Source: Candidatus Borrarchaeota archaeon
Lineage (GTDB): Archaea > Asgardarchaeota > Sifarchaeia > Borrarchaeales > Borrarchaeaceae
DNA: 9,653 bases
Direction of reading: 5' to 3'
Assembly: GCA_016840645.1 (NCBI GenBank)
Contig: JAEORY010000115.1
Span: 1-9,653, forward strand
Made by a program: the position numbers and the translations under genes. Shown in pieces: positions 1 to 6,023 of this stretch. The stretch's first letter is position 1; each line of letters starts with the position of its first letter. The notes beneath the pieces were generated by a model. The model was not told the origin of the DNA, ran no database searches, and saw nothing but the letters and a program-made list of their open reading frames with translations.

Positions 1-684
1 GACGATTTAGTCAACAGGTGCCCCTAGGTGAGTAGCCTAAGGCGTTTCGGGTGTACTCTGGGCTAGGGAAATCGGCAAATTGGCCCCGTACCTTCGGAAG
101 AAGGGGTGCCTACGGTTTTGAGTCGCAAACTTGGAACCGTAGGTCGCAGTGACCAGGAAGTGCTATCTGTTTAATAAAAACATAGCTAACTGCAAGCGCG
201 AAAGCGTGTGTACAGTTAGTGAGTCCTGCCCAGTGCTGGTAAGTTAATCTTGGGTACAACCGAGGGAAGCTCCAGTAAACGGCGGGAGTAACTATAACTC
301 TCTTAAGGTAGCCAAATGCCTTGCCGGATAAGTACCGGCGTGCATGAAGGGAGCAATGAGCGCTTTACTGTCCCAGCCTGGAACCCGGTGAACCCACTAC
401 CTGGCGAACAGTCCAGGGAGTCCTAGCGGGAAGAGAAGACCCCGTGGAGCTTTACTGCAGCCTGTGCCTGTGCTGCGATCGTTGATGCAGAGCGTAGTCG
501 GGAGCCGTTAATCCCAGCCTCTTTGGGGGTTGGAGTAGGCAACCTTGGAACACCGACCTTCTTTGGTTGTTGTGCTTACCAGAACGAACGTTCTGGAACA
601 AGTGCAGGTGGGCAGTTTCGCTGGGGCGGCAGACCCTTGAAAATGTATCAAGGGTGCCCAAAGGTCAGCTCAGCCGGGTCAGAA

Positions 685-710
685 TCCTCTGATAATAAAG
701 GAGGCTGAAT
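685..710 (+). other. 26-nt BHB micro-intron in 23S rRNA helix 84
   Basis: The conserved archaeal segment here is a 6-bp stem capped by a 7-nt loop; in this gene 26 extra bases sit inside the loop. Removing 685-710 leaves GCCGGGTCAGAAATCCGGC, the same 19-nt length and pattern as my remembered Halobacterium form GCCGGGACAGAGACCCGGC. The unspliced RNA makes a textbook BHB: exon helix 673-678/712-717, central helix TCAG 679-682 with CTGA 705-708, 5' bulge AAT 683-685, 3' bulge ATA 709-711, intron helix 686-690/700-704 with a 9-nt loop. Cutting between the second and third base of each bulge gives exactly this intron. Position is roughly E. coli 2310. Splicing is inferred, not observed. Confidence 0.85.
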
Positions 711-851
711 ATCCGGCGTAGAGCGTAAAGGTAAAAGCTGGCTTGACTGTATTCTGACCAGTAAAGAATGCAGGAACGAAAGTTGGGCTTAGCGATCCTC
801 AATACCTTATTTGTGGGGGTTTGAGGTGACAGAAAAGTTACCCCGGGGATA

Positions 852-965
852 AATGCGTCAGTTTTGTAAAGATAACAAGTGTGTAGACAAAGCTTAGTAA
901 AGTTGTATGGGTAATTTAGCTTTGACGATTGTACAACTTTATGAGCGTCTGCGGCGCATTCCCAA
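852..965 (+). other. 114-nt BHB intron between equivalents of A2450 and A2451 of 23S rRNA
   Basis: The near-universal string GGGGATAACAGRGTC is broken after GGGGATA and resumes as ACAGAGTCGTC at 966. The pre-RNA folds into a BHB: central helix GGGA 846-849 with TCCC 960-963, 5' bulge TAA 850-852, 3' bulge AAA 964-966, intron helix ATGCG 853-857 with CGCAT 955-959, extendable by two pairs. Cuts after the second base of each bulge rejoin exactly GGGGATA to ACAGAG. The exon-side helix is weak (G845-C967, then mismatches). Inside the intron is a perfect 9-bp hairpin, AAAGTTGTA 899-907 with TACAACTTT 932-940, and a competing 7-bp pairing 888-894/918-924. There is no credible ORF or homing endonuclease in it. 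Confidence 0.9.
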
Positions 966-1081
966 ACAGAGTCGTCGCGGGCAAGAGCCCATATCGACCC
1001 CGCGGCTTGCTACCTCGATGTCGGCTCTTCCTATCCTCGATGTGCAGCAGCGTCGAAGGGTGGGGTTGTTCGCCCATTAAA

Positions 1082-1113
1082 AAGGAGGCGAAAAATACCT
1101 CTCTCCTTAATAG
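1082..1113 (+). other. 32-nt BHB micro-intron just after the A-loop of 23S rRNA
   Basis: From CGCC to GTGAGC, E. coli and Halobacterium (as remembered) have 14 nt; here the interval is 46 nt. Deleting 1082-1113 gives CGCC plus CATTAAAAGGGAAC, again 14 nt. The BHB is canonical: exon helix CCC 1073-1075 with GGG 1115-1117, central helix ATTA 1076-1079 with TAAT 1108-1111, 5' bulge AAA 1080-1082, 3' bulge AGA 1112-1114, intron helix 1083-1088 with 1102-1107 (A-T, G-C, G-C, A-T, G-C, G-T). The predicted cuts coincide with the boundaries found by comparison. The junction corresponds to E. coli 2566/2567, six bases before C2573. Confidence 0.85.
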
Positions 1114-1261
<148 letters not shown>

Positions 1262-1547
1262 ACAGGTTGGATTCTATCTGCTAGGACTGTCGGTCGCCTG
1301 AGGGTAAGGTGTTCTTAGTACGAGAGGAACGGAACGTCGCGGCCTCTAGTGTACCAGTTGTCCGAAAGGGCAGAGCTGGGCAGCCACGCCGTAACCGATA
1401 AGAGCTGAAAGCATCTAAGCTCGAAGCGGGTCCTGAAAAGAGGCGGCCAATCACCAACAGAGGAGTTCGGGTGACCATCCATAACTGTTGGGGACGAGGA
1501 CTCCAGGAAAACACTGGGTTGATAGAGCTGAGGTGTAAGTGTCGAGG

Positions 1548-1624
1548 GTACATCCCTCCAGCCTCTTGGTCATGTATACAACCGTCTCTTCGGAGATAGT
1601 TGTGTCGTGATTAATGCTGTTGGG
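1548..1624 (+). other. Expansion hairpin in 23S domain VI
   Basis: About 77 nt replaces what is a loop of roughly 5 nt in the halobacterial 23S as I remember it, on top of the stem GTGTCGAGG 1539-1547 with CCGAGGCAC 1625-1633 (which includes a tandem G-A pair). The insert folds on itself: CCC/GGG, CAGC/GCTG, TCATG/CGTGA and an ACAAC...GTTGT hairpin around a TTCG tetraloop. No BHB could be drawn at its borders, so it is read as a retained expansion segment rather than an intron. Confidence 0.55.
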
Positions 1625-1757
1625 CCGAGGCACTAAGCCTGCAGCCACTAAACGTCCAAGTGTTCAGACAGAACCCCGTTCCATGCAAAACGTATGTAGC
1701 GTAATGGCGAATCTATGGTGTTTCATGTTATGTATAAGTCCTTCTACGATACGAAGC

Positions 1758-1783
1758 GGGAGTTGTACTCCCTCATTTTTTTT
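1758..1783 (+). terminator. Hairpin plus T8 terminator behind the 23S gene
   Basis: GGGAGT 1758-1763 pairs perfectly with ACTCCC 1767-1772 around a TGT loop, followed three bases later by eight T (1776-1783). Archaeal termination depends mainly on the T run; the stem makes this look like a bacterial intrinsic terminator. It is about 100 nt past the estimated rRNA end. Confidence 0.65.
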
Positions 1784-1807
1784 GGGCGCATGATATGACA
1801 ATGTCAT
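1771..1807 (+). repeat. Dispersed repeat, copy A (T run, GGG, palindrome)
   Basis: CCTCA, T8, GGG, six variable-to-conserved bases, then ATATGACAATGTCAT. The 13-bp core ATGACAATGTCAT (1795-1807) is a perfect palindrome around a central A. A second copy in the same orientation lies at 3296-3332. It overlaps the rRNA terminator T run. Confidence 0.6.
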
Positions 1808-2212
1808 AGTTTTCGTTTTATTTACTGGTGAGTGCTATTCGAATTAAGAGTATTAATCCGGTAATCTCACAAGTATTTGTTATCCTAATGCTAAACCCTA
1901 TTATGAATTGCATATACATGGACAAAAGCAAGTACGGAGATTTCATAATTTAATCAAACCTTGCCATCCCAACAAGCAATTGGTGTTATCCGTTTGAAAA
2001 AAAGTTGAGTCTTTTCTGTTTAATTTCCCAATATTATTTCCGCGTATTTAAAATCACATATCAAGATTTTTTGAAACTTTTTTTCTTGAGGAAAACATAA
2101 TACTCTCTTTATTGTACATACAATCGATTTTCTAAAAATTAAAGGGCCTAAACAGGCAAATAAGTTATATAAAAAATCAGGATAAATAAACCAAAAAACG
2201 GGATAAAGATTT

Positions 2213-2863
2213 TTATGCTGTAAGAAGTGCTCGTGCCTCTTCAGCTTTATATACCGCCCCAGGTTCGCCTTTTATGGTGTATTTGATCTCCACCATTTGG
2301 TCGGGTCGGATATCTTTGATAGCCCATTCTAAGACGGTGAAACTCTTGCCTTCGATCAGGTGCATCCGTTTATCGGTGACGTTTGGCTCACTTGAGACTA
2401 ATGTGAAGCCTTCAGATAAGAAATCGTTTATAGTGATATCAGACAGGCTCGCTTCCTCATCGATAATATGTGTTATTTCCTCAGACTTCAGTTTGTTCTT
2501 GTAATAGAGAGAAATCACATATTCGCCCCTGGTCGCACCTTCCTGTATGGATTTTCCGACATGTGTATATACTCCTCTTTCGTGTGATTGATCAACAGAA
2601 ATTTCTTTTGCTGTTTTAAGAAAGTCTCTGTAACTTAAGATTTCTACCCCTACAATCTCATCCGTTTTTGGATCATGTATACTAATAATCATTCCTTCGT
2701 CGTCTATTGCATCACTTATACTATCCGAATACTCGCGGAATCGAATACCAAGTACATCAGCGGCATAATCATACTGTAAATCTAATATAGTGTGAGGTAA
2801 GACCCTCTTAAATAGTTCTTCAATCCTGCTAATAATTTGTTGCGGGTTAATCATTACGGCCAT
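2213..2863 (-). CDS. DUF2283 protein with C-terminal beta domain, candidate antitoxin
   Basis: 216 residues, soluble. Residues 28-84 match the DUF2283 pattern: ILDLQYDYAADVLGIRF, an acidic stretch DAIDDEGMIISI, then DEIVGVEILSYRDFL; DUF2283 proteins are often small partners of nuclease-like genes. The family is usually about 60-90 residues; this one adds a long C-terminal part. Residues 145-200 (FLSEGFTLVSSEP, then LEWAIKDIRPDQMVEIKYTI) resemble the beta-sandwich repeats seen in archaeal surface-type proteins, although no signal peptide or membrane anchor is present. It begins within the last 10 nt of the upstream gene, so the two are translationally coupled. The start codon is ATG at 2863; ATG at 2854 (fourth codon) is an alternative. 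Antitoxin role is inferred from context only. Confidence 0.75.
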   Translation of the reverse strand: MAVMINPQQIISRIEELFKRVLPHTILDLQYDYAADVLGIRFREYSDSISDAIDDEGMIISIHDPKTDEIVGVEILSYRDFLKTAKEISVDQSHERGVYTHVGKSIQEGATRGEYVISLYYKNKLKSEEITHIIDEEASLSDITINDFLSEGFTLVSSEPNVTDKRMHLIEGKSFTVLEWAIKDIRPDQMVEIKYTIKGEPGAVYKAEEARALLTA

Positions 2864-3165
2864 ACTTGAACCCTTCTTAACTTCTTCTTATATGTCTTTT
2901 TTATTTTCATAGCGGTACGGACTATTCCACGACTTCGATCTTTGAGTTTATAAGAAACCATGATATTCTGAAAGACTGTATTATACGTTGAATGTTTTCG
3001 ATTAAATGCTATAAACTCAGGGTTTTCGAGAACGCTCAAGACGTCATCTATCTCCCCATTCATTTCTGGGTGTCGACGTACTATATGATTAGTCCATCTC
3101 CATTTATAAAGTGTCACTTCGTGATCTAATGGAGTTACTACTACAAAAAATTCTTTCTTTTGCAT
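2854..3165 (-). CDS. PBECR-like small nuclease, candidate toxin
   Basis: 103 residues from the ATG at 3165; a TTG four codons upstream (3177) would give 107. The sequence carries KWRWTNHIVRRHPEMNGEID at residues 21-40, followed by ENPEFIAFNRK (47-57), a strand-rich middle and a very basic tail (MKIKKTYKKKLRRVQVW, 86-102). The W..HI..RHPEM arrangement followed by a nPefI strand is what I associate with Barnase/EndoU/ColicinE5/RelE-fold (PBECR, phage-related) nucleases, in which the histidines are candidate catalytic residues (H27, H32 here). Its size, basic character and overlap with a DUF2283 gene fit the toxin of a type II-like pair. Toxin is encoded first. No Shine-Dalgarno precedes the ATG. 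Function is inferred, not proven by a catalytic signature I can be certain of. Confidence 0.65.
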   Translation of the reverse strand: MQKKEFFVVVTPLDHEVTLYKWRWTNHIVRRHPEMNGEIDDVLSVLENPEFIAFNRKHSTYNTVFQNIMVSYKLKDRSRGIVRTAMKIKKTYKKKLRRVQVWP

Positions 3166-3262
3166 ATGGCAACACAAAGTATCTTTAACTTGCGAATGGC
3201 AAAAAAGTTTCGACTCTCAATAGTTATCCTTTGACCTTCATTGATAATCTTTCTGGTTTCTT

Positions 3263-3274
3263 CCTATATAAGAA
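3263..3274 (-). promoter_or_regulatory. TATA box of the minus-strand nuclease/DUF2283 operon
   Basis: On the minus strand the sequence reads TTCTTATATAGG, the best TATA box in this spacer. It predicts a start near 3241 and a leader of about 75 nt before the ATG at 3165. Confidence 0.45.
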
Positions 3275-3295
3275 CCTTTATTGAAGAGATTTGCC

Positions 3296-3332
3296 CCTTC
3301 ATTTTTTTGGGTTAATCATATGACAATGTCAT
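3296..3332 (+). repeat. Dispersed repeat, copy B
   Basis: CCTTCA, T7, GGG and a perfect ATATGACAATGTCAT end, matching copy A at 1771-1807 with one length change in the T run, an indel before it and four mismatches between GGG and the palindrome. Core palindrome at 3320-3332. It lies just upstream of the TATA box of the minus-strand operon, where a palindromic operator would also make sense. Confidence 0.6.
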
Positions 3333-3383
3333 TATCATTCTGAGAAATGTGTCTTTAACATTTTGTTTTAGTTATAGATTTTG

Positions 3384-3400
3384 AACAGGTTGGATTCTAT
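3384..3400 (+). repeat. 17-bp exact copy of a 23S rRNA segment
   Basis: AACAGGTTGGATTCTAT is identical to 1261-1277, which is the last intron base plus the first 16 bases of the final 23S exon downstream of the 115-nt intron. Flanks are unrelated. The rest of 3178-3529 holds no gene. Confidence 0.6.
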
Positions 3401-3529
3401 AACAAGGGAATGTTCCAAGCCTTATCTGAGAAATATGTTTCTTTTTCAGACATTAGGTAAACTACTTATGGTATGAAATCAGAAGAATATCTGTAGTAAT
3501 TTAACCAGCTTTGTAGAGGTAATGTTACT

Positions 3530-3559
3530 ATTTATTATTTGCAAGTCATAGATGAGGCT
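3530..3559 (+). pseudogene. hepT fragment upstream of the orphan mntA
   Basis: These 30 bases match 4371-4400 inside the intact hepT at 28 of 30 positions and in the same reading phase, encoding LQVIDEA where hepT has LQVIGEA. Nothing resembling the rest of a HEPN gene precedes it, so it is the stump of a former hepT copy or the scar of recombination with one. It is in frame with the mntA that begins at 3566. Confidence 0.75.
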
Positions 3560-3565
3560 AAGAAA

Positions 3566-3862
3566 ATGAACAGCGAGCTTGAAAAAATAGTAAGAAACAT
3601 CAAAAACCTCGAAGGGGAGATAAAAAGAGATTATAAGGCAAAGATAATGGGGTTATTTGGTTCTTATGTACGAGGGGAACAGAAGGAGCGTAGCGACGTA
3701 GATATTCTGGTAAGGTTTTTTGAAGGAGCGACTTTGTTTGATTTTGTCGGGCTTGCAGAATTTCTTGAAGAAAAACTCAATGTGAAGGTAGATATTGTTT
3801 CAGAAAGAGCGCTAAGACCTGAACTAAAGGAACAAATACTTCGAGAGGTCATAGCGGTATGA
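3566..3862 (+). CDS. mntA: MntA-type minimal nucleotidyltransferase (orphan antitoxin)
   Basis: 98 residues. It has the complete nucleotidyltransferase signature G32-S33-x10-D44-x-D46 (FGSYVRGEQKERSDVDILV) and a third carboxylate, D76, in VKVDIV. MntA proteins of this family neutralise HEPN toxins (HepT) by adding AMP units to a tyrosine beside the HEPN active site. The ATG at 3566 is preferred; the frame is open further upstream to a TTG at 3539, but those codons derive from a hepT fragment, which now supplies GATGAGG (3551-3557) as the ribosome binding site. Its own partner is gone: the gene overlaps by four bases with a hepT start that stops after 12 codons. About half of the residues of the signature region are shared with the second MntA downstream. 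The active site is intact, so the protein may still be functional. Confidence 0.88.
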   Translation: MNSELEKIVRNIKNLEGEIKRDYKAKIMGLFGSYVRGEQKERSDVDILVRFFEGATLFDFVGLAEFLEEKLNVKVDIVSERALRPELKEQILREVIAV

Positions 3863-3897
3863 AAAGGGATTATACACTGGGATTTGAGGAAACCTGA
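3859..3897 (+). pseudogene. Truncated hepT start (12 codons)
   Basis: ATG at 3859 overlaps the mntA stop in an ATGA arrangement identical to the intact pair downstream. It encodes MKRDYTLGFEET and then TGA. MKRDY..(F/Y)LEDI is a common HepT beginning, so this is best read as the N-terminus of a lost hepT; after it, 36 bases of unrelated sequence lead to the next mntA. Confidence 0.6.
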
Positions 3898-3948
3898 TAA
3901 AAAAAGTCAAAAAGGAACTCAGAGTATTACATTATGAGGTTAAGTGGA

Positions 3949-4245
3949 ATGAGGCTTGACGAAATAAAAGAAAAGCTTGCAAAACACAAAGAAGACTTGA
4001 TAGCACGGTTTAAAGTGAAGGAACTCGGTATTTTTGGTTCTTATGTTAAGGAGGAGCAGAAAGAGGGAAGCGACCTGGACGTACTTGTTGAATTTGAAGA
4101 GGATGCAAAACTAAGTTTACTGGATGTAGTGGGTTTGGAGCTTGAATTAAGTGATTTATTAGGGGTCAAAGTTGATTTAGTGGAAAAGAAGACTCTAAAA
4201 CCGTACATTGGACAGCGCGTCTTAGAGGAAGTTGTTTATGTATGA
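3949..4245 (+). CDS. mntA: MntA-type nucleotidyltransferase antitoxin
   Basis: 98 residues from ATG 3949; an in-frame ATG at 3934 would add five (MRLSG). The shorter form starts MRLDEIKEKLAKHKEDL, the usual beginning of the family, and has GAGG nine bases upstream. Signature G-S-x10-D-x-D in FGSYVKEEQKEGSDLDVLVEF, with the third acidic residue in VKVDLV. The C-terminal LKPYIGQRVLEEVVYV is typical of MntA. The stop codon overlaps the hepT start by four bases (ATGA), so the two proteins are translated as a coupled pair. Expected role: polyAMPylation of the HepT tyrosine, which silences its RNase activity. Confidence 0.92.
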   Translation: MRLDEIKEKLAKHKEDLIARFKVKELGIFGSYVKEEQKEGSDLDVLVEFEEDAKLSLLDVVGLELELSDLLGVKVDLVEKKTLKPYIGQRVLEEVVYV

Positions 4246-4592
4246 ACGAGAGGAGAGAATATAGAGATTTTCTCGTAGATATCCTAAATGCAGTTAATGA
4301 TATTGAAACTTTTATTAAAGAACTAACTTTTGAAACTTTCATCAATAACAGGGAAAAGATTTATGCCACAATTTATTGTTTGCAAGTCATAGGTGAGGCT
4401 GTAAAGAACCTTCCGGAAGAAATAAGAGAAGACTACCCAGATATACCTTGGCGAAAGGTAGCAGGTATGAGAGATAGATTAATTCATGGATACTTTACTG
4501 TTGATTTTTATAAGGTTTGGGAGACCATAAAACGGGATTTACCGCCTTTAAAGAAAATTATATCAGAAATTTTGAAGTATGAAAATGAATAA
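4242..4592 (+). CDS. hepT: HepT-type HEPN ribonuclease toxin
   Basis: 116 residues, all-helical HEPN fold (DUF86 family). The catalytic signature R-x4-H-x-Y is intact in RDRLIHGY at residues 77-84: R77 and H82 are the RNase residues and Y84 is the expected AMPylation target of MntA. Other family features are LQVIGEAVKNLP (47-58) and PDIPWRKVAGMRD (66-78). Length is normal for the family. It overlaps the preceding mntA by four bases, giving the standard antitoxin-toxin order. HepT enzymes dimerise and cleave RNA (tRNA 3' end in the studied bacterial case); the target here is unknown. Confidence 0.93.
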   Translation: MNERREYRDFLVDILNAVNDIETFIKELTFETFINNREKIYATIYCLQVIGEAVKNLPEEIREDYPDIPWRKVAGMRDRLIHGYFTVDFYKVWETIKRDLPPLKKIISEILKYENE

Positions 4593-4699
4593 GGCGAAAA
4601 AGCATAATCGCGTTATGTGTTGGTTTTATTAGGAAGGAAATCGGTGTTTTCAGTAAGAAAAATTACAGGAGTAAACAGCACTAGTGTCTGGAACAGGAG

Positions 4700-5191
4700 G
4701 TGGAACACATAAGGGGTGACAGAACAGGAGGCATAACTCTTGCAGGGATCATGCAATTGATTAGTGGGCTTGATACTCTCTTTATTGGTTTACTAGGCTT
4801 ATCCTATTTATTAGGAATCTTCGTAGTGGGCTTCTTCTTGGATTATGCGACGGTATTAACGGCTTTGACCTATTTGGTAGTTCTTTATACTAACATGCTC
4901 ACCATTGGAGGTATCTCGATGGTGACTGTAATGGGTGTTGTGGCAATAATTTGGGGTGTTTTGGGTCTAGTCGCGACTGCTGGAATTTTAAGAGTCTCAC
5001 GCTGGGCTCTTTGGGTGGCGAGTATATTCAACATAGTTCTTATCATTGATATGCTGCTTTTATTGAATAATGCGTTTACCAGGGGTATGATCGCCGCTAC
5101 AACGTTTGCGTATTTATTCTATTTGTTGCTGATAGTGTTTCCGATAGTTGTTGAAATAATCCTAATCGCCAAGAGGGCAGAATTTATCTAA
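4700..5191 (+). CDS. Small multi-pass membrane protein of unknown function
   Basis: 163 residues, very hydrophobic. Likely membrane spans lie near residues 14-46 (one long or two short), 50-66, 75-98, 101-124 and 133-156; basic residues at 98-101 and 158-159 suggest the cytoplasmic loops. There is no recognisable catalytic motif and no signal peptide. The layout resembles generic small four- or five-span archaeal proteins. The start is awkward: the strong AGGAGGT (4695-4701) overlaps the GTG at 4700, so that GTG cannot use it. The codon at ideal spacing is ATA (4709), and the next in-frame ATG is at 4751, inside the first span. An ATA start or a GTG with no Shine-Dalgarno are both possible. 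Confidence 0.75.
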   Translation: MEHIRGDRTGGITLAGIMQLISGLDTLFIGLLGLSYLLGIFVVGFFLDYATVLTALTYLVVLYTNMLTIGGISMVTVMGVVAIIWGVLGLVATAGILRVSRWALWVASIFNIVLIIDMLLLLNNAFTRGMIAATTFAYLFYLLLIVFPIVVEIILIAKRAEFI

Positions 5192-5396
5192 TGCCTGCCA
5201 TCGCACTTTTTCTATTTTTCTTAATCTAGTCATGTAAGTGTGCTAGTGGTTCAGCCAAGAATTTTAATTAGTAGTAAAGATGCCTGGATTCATCATCATT
5301 CTTGTAAAAAAAGAGGGATCATTGTAGGATGCAAATGCAGGTTTATGTATGCAACGCTCTAAAAAATAAAGTTGTAATGTAATCTTAGTTAGATTA
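5191..5396. other. Spacer with T-rich terminators
   Basis: Holds convergent gene ends. ACTTTTTCTATTTTTCTT (5204-5221) gives two T5 runs for the membrane-protein transcript. Nothing else was recognised. Confidence 0.4.
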
Positions 5397-5627
5397 TTAA
5401 CGATGTTTTCCATTAAAGCCATTTTGAAGGCGCTTCATTAAATTTTGAGAGAGTTCTAAGGATATAAAATCGCGTGCTTTTTCCAGAGTCTTTTTTGCCC
5501 TCTCAGTAGCGCCTTGAACGAACCGCGAAAATACGAACTCCCAGTATTTGAGATGAACTTCTAAGTCTGATAAGTTACAAGCTGGTGGCTGGGAGTCTTT
5601 CTTTTCGTTTCGTGTAAATAATCCCAT
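5397..5627 (-). CDS. Small hypothetical protein
   Basis: 76 residues, not recognised. Begins MGLFTRNEKKDSQPPACNL, a polar lead-in, then a helical stretch with alternating charged and aromatic residues (LEVHLKYWEFVFSRFVQGA, KKTLEKARDFISLEL). No cysteine pairs or catalytic motif. Support for it being real: ATG preceded by TTGAGGA with spacing of about eight, and a good TATA box about 50 bp upstream. The opening resembles the charged N-terminal tails of small cytoplasmic coiled-coil proteins, but no family is claimed. Confidence 0.6.
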   Translation of the reverse strand: MGLFTRNEKKDSQPPACNLSDLEVHLKYWEFVFSRFVQGATERAKKTLEKARDFISLELSQNLMKRLQNGFNGKHR

Positions 5628-5963
5628 ATTAGGTTCCTCAATTTCTCTTGGTATGCAAACTGGTAACCATTCTTTATATTACATAGTTAAAATATTAGAA
5701 CTATCATAACTTCTTGTGCTAATTTTGTTAATAAGGCACACCGTTCCCATCTTTTTATGGGTATAGGTTCTGGCAGCTAACATGGTTGTCGTTAATCTAT
5801 AGAGCGTTGGTAGTGGTATTCCAGACTTGTCACAGAGGTACTTTTTATCATACACTATTTTCGTAGTTCACCGAATTTAACTACGATAAGATCGGAGAAA
5901 ATGTTCTAGTTTTGCATTTTAAAAGCAGCCATTAGTTGAAATCATTTTTCAAAAATGTGGACT
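5628..5963. other. Intergenic region with two hairpins, no gene
   Basis: No ORF of substance. Two inverted repeats stand out: CCCAT/ATGGG around CTTTTT (about 5746-5761) and the perfect 8-bp TCGTAGTT 5861-5868 with AACTACGA 5879-5886 around a 10-nt loop. The second has no T run behind it. Confidence 0.4.
5673..5682 (-). promoter_or_regulatory. TATA box for the 76-residue protein gene
   Basis: Minus-strand GTAATATAAA, about 26 bp upstream of a predicted start near 5652, leaving a short leader that contains the GAGGA ribosome binding site. Confidence 0.5.
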
Positions 5964-5970
5964 TTATATA
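5964..5970 (+). promoter_or_regulatory. TATA box for the 168-residue protein gene
   Basis: TTATATA in GACTTTATATACATT. Predicts transcription start near 5993 and a leader of about 30 nt before ATG 6024. Confidence 0.55.
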
Positions 5971-6023
5971 CATTTTTTTTACACAAAAGATTGCCCTAAA
6001 AAATCACATATGATGAGACAAAG

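Larger units (their letters stand above)
1661..2212. other. A+T-rich spacer between 23S rRNA and the DUF2283 gene
   Basis: No credible coding region on either strand. It contains the terminator hairpin and repeat copy A at its left end. From about 1980 on it has several homopolymer runs; the A runs at 2170-2200 read as T runs on the minus strand and would serve as the terminator of the minus-strand operon that ends at 2213. Confidence 0.6.

Noticed and set aside
1548..1624. Possible fifth 23S intron
   Set aside because: No central helix with two bulges can be drawn at its borders, whereas it folds neatly onto the existing stem; treated as an expansion segment.
1660..1760. 5S rRNA or tRNA gene downstream of 23S
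   Set aside because: No cloverleaf, no GTTCRA T-loop and no 5S signature found.
6010..6016. ATGATGA, matching the C box of C/D guide RNAs
   Set aside because: No D box (CTGA) or C'/D' pair at the expected distance; it lies in the leader of a protein gene. GTGATGA at 7219-7225 was dropped for the same reason.
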